From Aquibacillus halophilus (GTDB lineage: Bacteria; Bacillota; Bacilli; Bacillales; Amphibacillaceae): a DNA stretch of 64,000 nt. The first letter of the stretch is position 1. Each line of letters begins with the position of its first letter. The notes beneath the pieces were generated by a model. It was not told the origin of the DNA, did no database searches, and worked only from the letters and a program-made list of their open reading frames with translations. The stretch is from assembly GCF_009649745.1 (NCBI RefSeq), contig NZ_WJNG01000016.1, forward strand, positions 362-64,361, in the 5' to 3' direction. Below are positions 34,809 through 42,767 of this stretch, piece after piece. A program made the translations under genes and the position numbers.

Positions 34809-35360
34809 GTGAATAGAAAAATCATTGTTACTATTGGAATAGTTGTCGTTTTACTAGGAGCGTATTTGTTTACCGTGAACGTCGAAAAGGATGGACCAAC
34901 AACAGTAGATTCAAGAAATATTAAACAGTTGGTGAGTGATTATAGTTTAGGTAGCATAGAGAATCAATCCGCTTCCATCACATCTCAAGAACTTATCGTG
35001 ACCGATACTGACGATAGTGAATCTATCTATGACTTACCTGAAGACGAGTTTTTTGTTTCCATTGCACCTTATGTCGACAAGACGCACCCTTGCGCTACTC
35101 ATAGTTTGACTGGTTGCCAAGGAGAAATGATCGATAAAGAGTTTAGTGTGTACATTGAAGATATGGAAGGCAATGTGGTATTGGATCAAACAATGAAATC
35201 CCAATCTAACGGATTTATTGATTTATGGCTACCACGTGACAAAGAATATCAGATAACGTTTGCACATGAAGGGAAAACTTCAAAGTCGGATTTTTCAACA
35301 TTTGAGAATGACAACACGTGCATTACAACTATGCAGTTAACAGAAAATAAAAGTGCTTAG
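34809..35360 (+). CDS. cueP: CueP-family copper-binding protein
   Basis: A 183-residue exported protein with an N-terminal membrane helix (residues 4-24). The CueP domain is clear: FFVSIAPYVDKTHPCATHSL, TGCQGEMIDKEFSVYIED, NGFIDLWLPRDKEYQITF and NDNTCITTMQL, with Cys-Cys-Cys and His ligands for copper. In Salmonella CueP is the periplasmic copper carrier. Here it is tethered by the N-terminal helix. It starts at GTG after CAGGAGGATAAG. Its presence ties the preceding CcdA and CopCD genes to copper handling. Confidence 0.85.
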   Translation: MNRKIIVTIGIVVVLLGAYLFTVNVEKDGPTTVDSRNIKQLVSDYSLGSIENQSASITSQELIVTDTDDSESIYDLPEDEFFVSIAPYVDKTHPCATHSLTGCQGEMIDKEFSVYIEDMEGNVVLDQTMKSQSNGFIDLWLPRDKEYQITFAHEGKTSKSDFSTFENDNTCITTMQLTENKSA

Positions 35361-35380
35361 ATGCTTTATCTTATCTAATT

Positions 35381-35418
35381 AAAAATGCATTTCCTTTAAA
35401 AATGGGAGATGCATTTTT
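35381..35418 (+). terminator. Terminator of cueP
   Basis: AAAAATGCATTTCC pairs with GGGAGATGCATTTTT. The remaining bases to 35754 show no gene. Confidence 0.7.
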
Positions 35419-35754
35419 AATAATTAAGATGTGATTATTTTCTAAGGATAAGCGAGATAAATATTGTTGAACTAGCTTTTTTCGGTGGTTGATATGATCA
35501 AAATTTAATTTGTTTTTTATGCGGAAAATATTAGTTGGAATCCCTATTTATTATTAGTCTCCAATTATCTGATAAATCCGTATGTTCTGACAAATGCTTT
35601 GACTACCCGTTTTTTCTGAGGATAAAACCTGATTAAGGTCAAGACATAGTTGGAATTGGAACTTTTGACTCAATTTAAAGTACTAACTATTAAAAACTAT
35701 TCCTACAAATGATATAGTATATAAAGTTAGTCTATTTAGTAAGGGATGATCCAC

Positions 35755-36399
35755 TTGGCGCAAACACATATTTTTTCAAAAGGTGAGGAAATAGCAAATG
35801 CGATTACACACGGAATAGGTGCATTGTTAAGTATTGCAGCGTTAGTTGTACTGATCGTTTCTGCTTCGATAGACGGTACAGCTTGGCATATTGTTGGTTT
35901 CACAATTTATGGCTCAACGATGGTGATTTTATTTATATCGTCTACCATGGTTCACGCCCTACCTCAAGGGAAAGCAAAGGATTTATTTGAAATATTTGAT
36001 CACTCGTCTATCTACCTGTTTATTGCCGGTACATATACCCCTTTTACATTTGTTGTTATACAAGGTGCTTTAGGTTGGACGATGTTCGGAATTATATGGG
36101 GATTGGCAATTGGGGGAACCGTATTTAAATCATTTTTCGTGAAAAAATATCTATTCACTTCAACGGCTCTCTATGTTGTAATGGGCTGGATGATTGTGAT
36201 CGGCTGGAATAGAATTACAGAAAATTTAGATAGCAATGCAATTACTCTACTAGTGGTAGGTGGTCTTTGTTATACACTAGGCTCTGTATTTTATGTATGG
36301 CGAGGGTTTACTTATCATCACGCTGTATGGCATTTATTTGTAATAGCAGGAACGGCTAGCATTTTTTTCTGTGTGTTGTTTTATTTGTTACCTAGTTAG
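35755..36399 (+). CDS. Hemolysin III / YplQ-like membrane protein
   Basis: About 214 residues with seven hydrophobic helices. GEEIANAITHGIGALLSIAAL, STMVHALPQGKAKDLFEIFDHSSIYLFIAGTYTPF (split here only for reading) and YTLGSVFYVWRGFTYHHAVWHLFV hold the conserved His and Asp residues of the PAQR/hemolysin III family. The TTG at 35755 fits the AAGGGATGA site; an ATG at 35746 overlaps that site. The family's role in bacteria is unclear despite the name. Confidence 0.85.
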   Translation: MAQTHIFSKGEEIANAITHGIGALLSIAALVVLIVSASIDGTAWHIVGFTIYGSTMVILFISSTMVHALPQGKAKDLFEIFDHSSIYLFIAGTYTPFTFVVIQGALGWTMFGIIWGLAIGGTVFKSFFVKKYLFTSTALYVVMGWMIVIGWNRITENLDSNAITLLVVGGLCYTLGSVFYVWRGFTYHHAVWHLFVIAGTASIFFCVLFYLLPS

Positions 36400-36410
36400 T
36401 AATCAAAAAA

Positions 36411-36440
36411 GGTTCAGTTCACCAAGAACTGGGCCATTTA
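36411..36440 (+). terminator. Terminator between convergent genes
   Basis: GGTTCAGTTC pairs with GAACTGGGCC using G-U pairs, followed by ATTTATTTT. Confidence 0.65.
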
Positions 36441-36442
36441 TT

Positions 36443-36637
36443 TTAATGAAGATTTGGATCGATTTTTCTTTTACCACTAATGATTTCATCTTCTGTCTTT
36501 CTACCTCTTAGTAAATCGAGCATTGCATCCTGAGCATCCTGATGATTATTAAATTTCTTAATTGTCTTTGTCACTTTATATTGATTACCGTCTTTTTGAA
36601 TACCAAATTCAATACCCTGATTTTTGATAACCTTCAT
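36443..36637 (-). CDS. Small hypothetical protein
   Basis: A 64-residue protein starting MKVIKNQGIEFGIQKDGNQY, with GAGGTGTGATTCTT before the ATG. KTIKKFNNHQDAQDAMLDLLRGR looks like the helix of a small beta-beta-alpha fold. No family is recognised. Positions 36638-36950 to its right contain no gene. Confidence 0.5.
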   Translation of the reverse strand: MKVIKNQGIEFGIQKDGNQYKVTKTIKKFNNHQDAQDAMLDLLRGRKTEDEIISGKRKIDPNLH

Positions 36638-36954
36638 AAGAATCACACCTCATTTTTATAACTAATTATTCCCATTATGTGGTAGAAAATAAACTATTGA
36701 AAGCAATATGATTAAGCCATTTACAGTTCTTTGTAAAAACAATTGATAATTTCTTGTTAAGCTAATAATATTTGTAGTCATATAAAGGAACATGGTTTGA
36801 CCTGTTCCCTATTTTTAATCTAATGTTCACATAGTTTAACTGGGATTTATTGTCGAAACTTCCAATTTATTGTTGTTAAATTTCTGATTATTCTGTATAA
36901 TCAAATTAACCTTCTTCTTATTCATCTGTGGTCAACTCTAAATTACATGTTTTG

Positions 36955-37040
36955 TACGAAAAGGCAAACTCATCGAAAGGTGACGTCGCAAAGCTATAGG
37001 GGCTAAATTTGAGAGAAAACAAGCCAGCCAGTTATCGAAT
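36955..37040 (+). ncRNA. Cyclic di-GMP-I (GEMM) riboswitch
   Basis: The core elements occur in the right order and spacing: AAGGCAAACTC, the GAAA tetraloop closing CATC/GGTG (CATCGAAAGGTG), ACGTCGCAAAGC, a short AGGGGCTAAA hairpin and AAGCCAGCCAGTTATCG. CGA at 36958 can pair with TCG at 37035 to close P1. It lies just before a Spo0E-like gene. No intrinsic terminator is obvious between aptamer and gene, so translational control at the GGGGG ribosome site (37064-37068) is likely. Known c-di-GMP-I aptamers share these features. Confidence 0.88.
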
Positions 37041-37076
37041 CACTCCACTAAAAAAAGTGTAAAGGGGGACTGTGAT

Positions 37077-37286
37077 TTGGGTTTACAAAAAAAAGATGAT
37101 CTAGAAATGGTTAGTAAGGAAATCTTGAATTTGCGAAATTTGATGTATATGGCAAAGGACCGCGCTGGAAATATGGTTGATCCAATGGTAATTGAGATCA
37201 GTCAGCTTTTAGATGCAAAATTAAACCAACATCACGAGTTAATTGAATTATACAAAGTGGAAAAACGGAGGAATGGATATGGCTGA
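37077..37286 (+). CDS. Spo0E-like aspartyl-phosphate phosphatase
   Basis: A 69-residue two-helix protein. ILNLRNLMYMAKDRAGNMVD and EISQLLDAKLNQHHELI show the Spo0E pattern including the SQ.LD motif needed to dephosphorylate Spo0A~P. It starts with TTG, eight bases after GGGGG; no better ATG keeps the first helix. It sits directly under a c-di-GMP riboswitch, so the second messenger probably tunes the sporulation phosphorelay. An overlapping 36-residue ORF follows. Confidence 0.82.
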   Translation: MGLQKKDDLEMVSKEILNLRNLMYMAKDRAGNMVDPMVIEISQLLDAKLNQHHELIELYKVEKRRNGYG

Positions 37287-37389
37287 GAGTAAATCAAGTG
37301 ATAATATAACACAATCACAGAGAGACGAAGAAGAAGAGCAGTTACAGTGGCAACGATCAGTAATAAGGGAAGAACACATAGATTCCTAA
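37279..37389 (+). CDS. 36-residue acidic ORF coupled to the Spo0E-like gene
   Basis: ATG at 37279 lies inside the last codons of the Spo0E-like gene and has ACGGAGGAATGGAT before it. The product MAESKSSDNITQSQRDEEEE ends REEHIDS; it is hydrophilic and helical. Overlap and ribosome site argue that it is translated from the same riboswitch-controlled mRNA. A terminator follows at 37421. No family is recognised. Confidence 0.6.
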   Translation: MAESKSSDNITQSQRDEEEEQLQWQRSVIREEHIDS

Positions 37390-37420
37390 TAAGGACCAGG
37401 CGCCTTCTTCCAAACAAATC

Positions 37421-37457
37421 AAAATCCTGCATCTCATTGAGATGCAGGATTTTTTTC
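37421..37457. terminator. Bidirectional terminator
   Basis: AAAATCCTGCATCTCA pairs with TGAGATGCAGGATTTT with T7 to the right. It separates the riboswitch operon from the converging LysM gene. Confidence 0.85.
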
Positions 37458-37464
37458 ATCATTA

Positions 37465-38052
37465 TTAGTTAAGTGGAATGGCTACTTGAGAGCCAATGTT
37501 TAATGAATAAATGTCCACGTTAGGGTTTGCTTCAATTAATTCATCAACGGTTACACCATCATACACACTAGCAATTTCATTGAACGTGTTACCGGGTTGA
37601 ACGGTGTGATAAACTACATCGGCATCGCTACCAGAGTCGCCAGTATTACCAACAACTGTTACTTCAGATCCAATAGTTAAACCATACGGATCAATGCCTG
37701 GATTCAACTCATATAAGTCTTCTAATGTTACACCATCATATACCGCAGCAATTCCTAATAGTGTGTTACCTGGTTGAACCGTGTGTGTTACCATACTACT
37801 GTTTCCGCTACTTCCATTGTTTTCATTTGCATCAAGTTGAATTTCTGTTCCAACTGGAATAGCAGTGGGATCTAAATTACTGTTTAAATCTACTAACTCA
37901 TCTACAGTAACGTCATCATGTTCTTGAGCAATTCCCCAAAGTGTTTCACCTGATTCTACCGTCTCTGTAGCAGCCATAGCTGAAAAGCTAGTTGCGCCAA
38001 AGATTGTTCCAACCACTACAGTAGGTATTAGAAGTTTTGACATTTTTCTCAT
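37465..38052 (-). CDS. Secreted protein with three LysM domains
   Basis: A 195-residue exported protein. A signal peptide (residues 1-28, ending SAMAA) is followed by three LysM modules beginning ETVESGETLWGIAQEH, THTVQPGNTLLGIAAVYDGV and YHTVQPGNTFNEIASVYDGV. Modules two and three are nearly identical, a recent duplication. LysM binds peptidoglycan or chitin. There is no catalytic domain, so it could be a wall- or cortex-binding adaptor. AAAGGAGGAATTAGAA precedes the start. Confidence 0.85.
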   Translation of the reverse strand: MRKMSKLLIPTVVVGTIFGATSFSAMAATETVESGETLWGIAQEHDDVTVDELVDLNSNLDPTAIPVGTEIQLDANENNGSSGNSSMVTHTVQPGNTLLGIAAVYDGVTLEDLYELNPGIDPYGLTIGSEVTVVGNTGDSGSDADVVYHTVQPGNTFNEIASVYDGVTVDELIEANPNVDIYSLNIGSQVAIPLN

Positions 38053-38306
38053 TTCTAATTCCTCCTTTTAGTAAGTTATATTAAATGCATTCCTGCTATT
38101 TAAAATGATTAAACATAAAATCTGATAGAAAAAGTTAAAATTTATCACTCGTTGCCGTCATGATAGTAATAAAATTTATTAGATTTTTTTGTAGGTGCTT
38201 TCTTTTTTAGAAGAAAGCTAGATATTTTCACTTTTATAAAGATAAATTTAGGTGGGACGAGAAACCTGTCCCTCCGTCCCATTTTTGTGTTTTTGTAAAT
38301 TTACTC
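38053..38306. other. Intergenic region containing a dispersed repeat copy
   Basis: At 38254-38280 a divergent copy of the 27-bp repeat lies on the minus strand (GGGACGGAGGGACAGG, ending TCGTCCC). Upstream bases carry a hairpin TTTTTTAGAAGAAAGC. No gene is seen. Confidence 0.6.
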
Positions 38307-38335
38307 TTGAAAAGCGCTTACAAAAGTAATATAAT
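38307..38335 (+). promoter_or_regulatory. SigA promoter of the sugar operon, first copy
   Basis: TTGAAA (38307-38312), a 17-base spacer and TATAAT (38330-38335). AGCGCTTACA in the spacer resembles a catabolite-response element but differs from the consensus by an inserted A. The same GCTTACA word lies in the spacer of the second promoter at 40345. Confidence 0.7.
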
Positions 38336-38352
38336 TTGAAACGAGCCTTTAC

Positions 38353-38364
38353 TAAACCGGTTTA
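38353..38364. promoter_or_regulatory. LacI-family operator
   Basis: TAAACCGGTTTA is a perfect 12-bp palindrome just downstream of the -10 box, in the position of a roadblock operator. Two related copies stand before hxlB at 40377-40405. A LacI-type repressor is encoded between them at 39266. Confidence 0.75.
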
Positions 38365-38379
38365 TGAAGGGGGTATCAC

Positions 38380-39144
38380 ATGAGTGATGTAATTATTCCA
38401 GTAAATGCCTTTCAATTCGATGAGGTGTTAAATAAAGGTCAAGCTTGGTTTGTGCAAAGTATAGCCAAGGCAGGAGCTGACGGAATCGAAATTCGTCGTG
38501 AACTATTTCCTAATGGTAGTTTTCCACTTAAAGATATCAAAAAAGAGATTGTTAAGTACAAGTTGTTTACGGTCTATTCTGCTCCAATCGAACTTTGGAG
38601 TGAGGATGGAAGCTTAAATAAAATAACACTTCAACAGGTTTTTACGGAGGCAGTTGAATTAGGAGCAAGTTGGTTGAAGGTTTCGCTTGGTCATTATCAT
38701 GAGGGAGTTTCAGATTGTCTTGAATTGAAAAGATTTATAGAAAGATATGAAAGCGTTCAACTAATTGTTGAAAATGATCAGACGATGTATGGGGGAAATA
38801 TAGAAAAACTAGCATCATTTTTTAAATATTCAAATCATCAATATGTACCCGTGAAAATGACATTTGACATCGGAAACTGGTATTATACCGGCCAGGATGT
38901 GGAAAATGCGTTAGTAAAACTATCAAATTATGTTTGTTATATCCATTTAAAACATGTTGTAAGAGATGCAGATGGTTTGAAAACAGTGCCGATTCTAAAT
39001 GAAGAGAACGCAGAGTGGACTAAGATACTTCGGCGTTTCTCAGTGAATTTAATGATAGCGTTAGAATTCCCATTAAAGTTGAATGATATTCAAAAATACA
39101 TTGAAATGGTTCGTCTACAACAGTTAATGATTCAAAAAAAATAA
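38380..39144 (+). CDS. Sugar phosphate isomerase/epimerase (AP-endonuclease-2 fold)
   Basis: A 254-residue TIM-barrel protein. ADGIEIRRELFPNG, GASWLKVSLGHYHEG, QLIVENDQTMYGGNIEKL, MTFDIGNWYYTG and CYIHLKHVVRDA supply the Glu, Asp, His and Glu metal ligands of the xylose-isomerase-like superfamily (compare UlaE/YiaR, HolE and related enzymes). It probably epimerises or isomerises a sugar or sugar phosphate in the pathway encoded downstream. GAAGGGGGTATCAC precedes the ATG. Confidence 0.8.
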   Translation: MSDVIIPVNAFQFDEVLNKGQAWFVQSIAKAGADGIEIRRELFPNGSFPLKDIKKEIVKYKLFTVYSAPIELWSEDGSLNKITLQQVFTEAVELGASWLKVSLGHYHEGVSDCLELKRFIERYESVQLIVENDQTMYGGNIEKLASFFKYSNHQYVPVKMTFDIGNWYYTGQDVENALVKLSNYVCYIHLKHVVRDADGLKTVPILNEENAEWTKILRRFSVNLMIALEFPLKLNDIQKYIEMVRLQQLMIQKK

Positions 39145-39265
39145 AGCGAGCGCGTAGCTCACTGAAATTTTTAATACTGTCGAATCTCTAAGGTGATCTA
39201 TGAGTTTCATAAACAAAAAGTGAGTATGCTTATTTTGACTATTAAAATGAAGAGGTAGATATTCT

Positions 39266-40276
39266 ATGGGAAAAACAACAATGGCGGATGTTGCCAAAAA
39301 AGCCGGTGTTTCGAAAAGTACAGTTTCTCAATTTTTAAACGAGCGTTATGAATATATGAGCCCAGACACTAGAATAAGAATAGAAGCTGCCATTGATGAA
39401 CTTAATTATCAACCTAATTATTTAGCGAGAAGCCTAAAACAAAAAAGGACATCAACGGTTGGTATTATTGTAGCAAATATTATGCATCAATTTTCAACAG
39501 AAGTGAGCCGATCAGTTGAAGATTATTTCAACAAGCATAATATGCATGCCATCGTTTGTAATGCTGATAATGATCCCGAAAAAGAAAAAAAGTACATTGA
39601 AATGCTTCGTGCCAAACAAGTGGATGGTTTAATCATTTTCCCAACAGCTCAAAATGCAGATATCTATAAAAATATGATCAAAGAAGAATATCCTGTAGTG
39701 TTTATGGATCGTAAAGTGCCAGACTTACAAGCTCCAACTGTTGTTTCTCAAAATATAGAGGCAACTTATTCTGCTATTCAACATTTCATCGATAATGGCC
39801 ATGAAAGGATAGCCATTGCTACAGAGCCCTTAACCATTTCACCTAGAATAGAAAGACATGAAGGTTATAAAAAGGCTCTACATGCAAATGGAATAAAAAT
39901 AAATCCGGAATTTCAAATTAGCACTAGTATCGACAAAATAAAAAAAGAGTTAGACAGACTATTTCAGCTTGATGCGCCACCAACAGCTATATTGGCTGGA
40001 AATGATATTGTTTTTATAGAAGTTCTCGAATTTGCGAAGGAAAAAAAGCTTGAGGTCGGAGAATCTTTCGCCTTAGTCGTATTCGATAATATTCCATTCG
40101 CCCATTTCGTCCATCCTCCTGTAACTACAATCGCTCAGTCCGCTTATATGATGGGGGAAAAGGCTGCCGATCTATTGCTTAAACAAATCAATAAAGAGCA
40201 GATTGATAGGCATGAGGTTTCATTTCCATGTGAATTAATCATTAGAGATTCTTCTAAAAGATTGAAAGAAAAGTAA
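39266..40276 (+). CDS. LacI-family transcriptional repressor (KdgR-like)
   Basis: A 336-residue regulator. The helix-turn-helix reads TTMADVAKKAGVSKSTVSQFLN, followed by a hinge LNYQPNYLARSLKQKR and a periplasmic-binding-protein-like effector domain (VGIIVANIMHQFS, DGLIIFPTAQN, GNDIVFIEVLEF). It resembles B. subtilis KdgR. The palindromic operators at 38353 and 40377-40405 flank it, so it should control both the isomerase gene and the hxlB-TRAP operon. The inducer is probably a pathway intermediate. Confidence 0.87.
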   Translation: MGKTTMADVAKKAGVSKSTVSQFLNERYEYMSPDTRIRIEAAIDELNYQPNYLARSLKQKRTSTVGIIVANIMHQFSTEVSRSVEDYFNKHNMHAIVCNADNDPEKEKKYIEMLRAKQVDGLIIFPTAQNADIYKNMIKEEYPVVFMDRKVPDLQAPTVVSQNIEATYSAIQHFIDNGHERIAIATEPLTISPRIERHEGYKKALHANGIKINPEFQISTSIDKIKKELDRLFQLDAPPTAILAGNDIVFIEVLEFAKEKKLEVGESFALVVFDNIPFAHFVHPPVTTIAQSAYMMGEKAADLLLKQINKEQIDRHEVSFPCELIIRDSSKRLKEK

Positions 40277-40344
40277 TCTGGCTGCCTTTTTTGTCGAAAG
40301 AGAAAGCACATAAACAAACAATTGAAAAAAGTTTAAAAAAGGTC

Positions 40345-40373
40345 TTGTAAAACGCTTACATCTAAATTATACT
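40345..40373 (+). promoter_or_regulatory. SigA promoter of the hxlB-TRAP operon
   Basis: TTGTAA (40345-40350), a 17-base spacer and TATACT (40368-40373). The spacer includes AACGCTTACA, similar to that of the first promoter. Confidence 0.7.
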
Positions 40374-40376
40374 ATT

Positions 40377-40405
40377 ACTAGACCGGTTTACTAAATCGGT
40401 TTAGT
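40377..40405. promoter_or_regulatory. Two overlapping LacI-family operators
   Basis: ACTAGACCGGTTTACT and ACTAAATCGGTTTAGT overlap by four bases. Each is a near-palindrome of the consensus ACTAAACCGGTTTAGT, which also fits the single operator at 38353. They lie just after the -10 box. Confidence 0.72.
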
Positions 40406-40492
40406 AAATGAAATATCGTCTGTGAAAATATTACGGATACTGCCACAAATCATGAAAAGGCGTTTAAAAAGGATTAGTAGAGGTGATGTGTA

Positions 40493-41047
40493 GTGAAGCA
40501 TGTAACAGATACAATAGCTAATGAAATTCAGGAGGTATTACAAAGTATAAATCCGAATGAATCAAAAGAATTAGCTGATGAACTTAAGCAAGCTAGACGG
40601 ATTTTTATAGCTGGAACAGGCCGCTCAGGGTTAGTTGGCAAAATATTTGCAATGCGTTTAATGCATAGTGGATATCAAGTTTATGTTGTAGGGGAGACAA
40701 TAACACCTAGTATTGAAACAGAGGATATATTACTAGTTATCTCAGGGTCTGGAAGCACTCAATCCCTAAAATACTATGCAAATCAAGCGAAGAGTGTTGG
40801 GGCTAAATTAACTCTAGTTACTACAAATAAAGATTCTGAAATTGGAAAAATAAGTGATTGTACCGTATTAATTCCTGCTGCGACCAAAAAACGGTTGCCA
40901 CATGAACCGGATACAATCCAACCATTAGGAAGCCAATTTGACCAATCTGCACACTTGTTATTAGATGCTGTGATCGTTTATCTTCTGCAACAACAAGATG
41001 GTAAAGAGGAATCAAGTTTAAATAAAAAACACGCAAATTTAGAATAA
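40493..41047 (+). CDS. hxlB: 6-phospho-3-hexuloisomerase
   Basis: A 184-residue SIS-domain protein. AGTGRSGLVGKIFAMRLMHS, ISGSGSTQSLKYYANQAKS and PLGSQFDQSAHLLLDAV match PHI (HxlB) enzymes that isomerise D-arabino-3-hexulose 6-phosphate and fructose 6-phosphate. It starts with GTG after AGAGGTGATGTGTA. Its usual partner hxlA lies at the other end of the operon (45780), not adjacent, and the TRAP and RpiA genes lie between. Confidence 0.85.
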   Translation: MKHVTDTIANEIQEVLQSINPNESKELADELKQARRIFIAGTGRSGLVGKIFAMRLMHSGYQVYVVGETITPSIETEDILLVISGSGSTQSLKYYANQAKSVGAKLTLVTTNKDSEIGKISDCTVLIPAATKKRLPHEPDTIQPLGSQFDQSAHLLLDAVIVYLLQQQDGKEESSLNKKHANLE

Positions 41048-41182
41048 GGTTTAAGCAAAGGTAGACTGATAAAATTAGTTAGTAGGAAGCCATTATTTCA
41101 CTGAAAAACTTTAAAAAAATAATTAATAGATTTTATCTATTAACTATAAAATTAAAAACAAATAGAAAAGGGAGTTGTCAAT

Positions 41183-42205
41183 ATGAAAAGGTTTACACTT
41201 ATATTGTTAGTAGCAGTTATGACAATAATTGCAGGTTGTGGAAATAATGAGTCTGGTGGAGAAGAAGAAGCATCTGTTGAATCTATTAAGCTAATTGCTG
41301 CGCATAACCAGACATCAACAGAAAACCCATACCAAGATGGATTAGTTAAATTCAAGGAAGTAGCTGAGGCAGAATCTGATGGAGCAATTGAGGTAGAGGT
41401 TCATGCTGGAACTATTGGTACAGAAGAATCAGAACTTGTTGAGAAACTTCAAACAGGTGGAGCTGACGTTGTACTTGTATCACCAGGATTTATGACACAA
41501 ACAGGTGTGAAAGAGGTTGATTTATTTGCACTTCCATACCTATTTACTAGCTATGAACACTGGGAAAATGTAGTTGATGGAGAAGTAGGACAGCAATTAG
41601 CAGATTTGATAAACGAAAAATCTAACAATGATTTCAAACTTGTTGGTTACTGGTCAGCTGGTGTTAGACACTATTATGGTAAAACACCGCTACAAAGCAT
41701 GGATGATTTAGATGGATTAACGATTAGAACACAAACATCTGGTGTTGTAGCAAATTATTGGGAGCAAACTGGAGCTATCCCTACATCAGTAGCTTGGGGC
41801 GAATTATACCAAGCATTACAACAAGGTGTTGTTGATTCAGCAGAAAATGCTTACCCATACTTTGTTCAACAAAATCATCACACTACCGACAACGGTAAAT
41901 TCATAACTGAAACTGGCCATGATTATACTACTCGTTTTCTATTAGTTAATGGTGAAAAATTCGATTCATATACAGATGAACAAAAAGAAATCATCTTGAA
42001 AGCTGCTGACGAATCAGTTAAAGCCGAAAGAGCAGCACTTTATGCTCAAGAAGATGAATATAAGCAAAAAGCTATCGACGAAGGTGCAGAAGTTAATGAA
42101 ATTGACAGACAGCCATTCATTGATTTAGCTAAACCTATTCAAGATGCTGCTGCTGCTGATATGGGTGTTGAAGATTTACTACAACAAATTAGAGATATGC
42201 AGTAA
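41183..42205 (+). CDS. TRAP transporter solute-binding protein (DctP family)
   Basis: A 340-residue lipoprotein. The signal ends TIIAGCGNN with the lipobox Cys near residue 19. The DctP fold is indicated by LIAAHNQTSTENPYQDGLVKF, GTEESELVEKLQTGGADV, DLDGLTIRTQTSGVVANYW with the conserved Arg that binds carboxylates, and WGELYQALQQGVVDSAENA. The conserved Arg suggests a sugar acid or other carboxylate as ligand. It is followed by small and large permease genes. An mRNA hairpin separates it from dctQ. Confidence 0.9.
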   Translation: MKRFTLILLVAVMTIIAGCGNNESGGEEEASVESIKLIAAHNQTSTENPYQDGLVKFKEVAEAESDGAIEVEVHAGTIGTEESELVEKLQTGGADVVLVSPGFMTQTGVKEVDLFALPYLFTSYEHWENVVDGEVGQQLADLINEKSNNDFKLVGYWSAGVRHYYGKTPLQSMDDLDGLTIRTQTSGVVANYWEQTGAIPTSVAWGELYQALQQGVVDSAENAYPYFVQQNHHTTDNGKFITETGHDYTTRFLLVNGEKFDSYTDEQKEIILKAADESVKAERAALYAQEDEYKQKAIDEGAEVNEIDRQPFIDLAKPIQDAAAADMGVEDLLQQIRDMQ

Positions 42206-42233
42206 TTAATAATTAGGAAAAGAAAACTAAAGA

Positions 42234-42256
42234 AAAGGACACGTAAAGTGTCCTTT
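42234..42256 (+). promoter_or_regulatory. Hairpin between dctP-like and dctQ-like genes
   Basis: AAAGGACAC pairs with GTGTCCTTT. It may be a partial terminator or an mRNA-stability hairpin that keeps the binding protein more abundant than the membrane subunits. Confidence 0.55.
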
Positions 42257-42281
42257 CTGTGGTTTCGTAAGGAGGGTAATC

Positions 42282-42767
42282 ATGAATCGATTTGTTAATA
42301 TTCTTGAAAAAATTCAATTAACAGCAGGTGCTTTATCATTATTAACATTTTTTGTGGTGATTGTAATACAAATTGTTACCCGACACCTTGGTGTTTCAGT
42401 TATATGGACAGAAGAGGTAGCTAACTATTCATTTATTTGGGCAGTTTTTATGGGCGCAGCAGTAATGGTCAATCGTAGAGACCACTTCACTTTTGATTTC
42501 TTGCAAAGAAAGTTAACAGGGAAACCAAAATTGTCGCTAAGTATATTTACTGATAGCGTTTTAATTTTGTTTAACATTGCAATTTTCTACTTCGGTTTAC
42601 AGGTTGTTGAAAGATTTTGGAATTATAATTGGGCTGCTTTACCGGCTATGAAAATGGGATATGTTTGGTTATCGATCCCGATTATGGCGGGAACGATGGT
42701 TATTTACTCAACTGTACATTTGATTAATCATGCAAAAATGTTGAAAGTTAAGGAGGTAAACGAATAA
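42282..42767 (+). CDS. TRAP transporter small permease (DctQ family)
   Basis: A 161-residue protein with four membrane helices. ARHLG-like TRHLGVSVIWTEEVANYSF and FIWAVFMGAAVMVNRRDHF match the DctQ signature. It starts after AAGGAGGGTAATC. Its stop overlaps the start of the large permease by one base, indicating a stoichiometric complex. Confidence 0.88.
   Translation: MNRFVNILEKIQLTAGALSLLTFFVVIVIQIVTRHLGVSVIWTEEVANYSFIWAVFMGAAVMVNRRDHFTFDFLQRKLTGKPKLSLSIFTDSVLILFNIAIFYFGLQVVERFWNYNWAALPAMKMGYVWLSIPIMAGTMVIYSTVHLINHAKMLKVKEVNE

Noticed and set aside
38309-38325. Catabolite-response element in the spacer of the sugar promoter
   Set aside because: The core AAGCGCTTACA is close, but an extra A disrupts the fixed spacing of the cre consensus, so it is reported only as cre-like.
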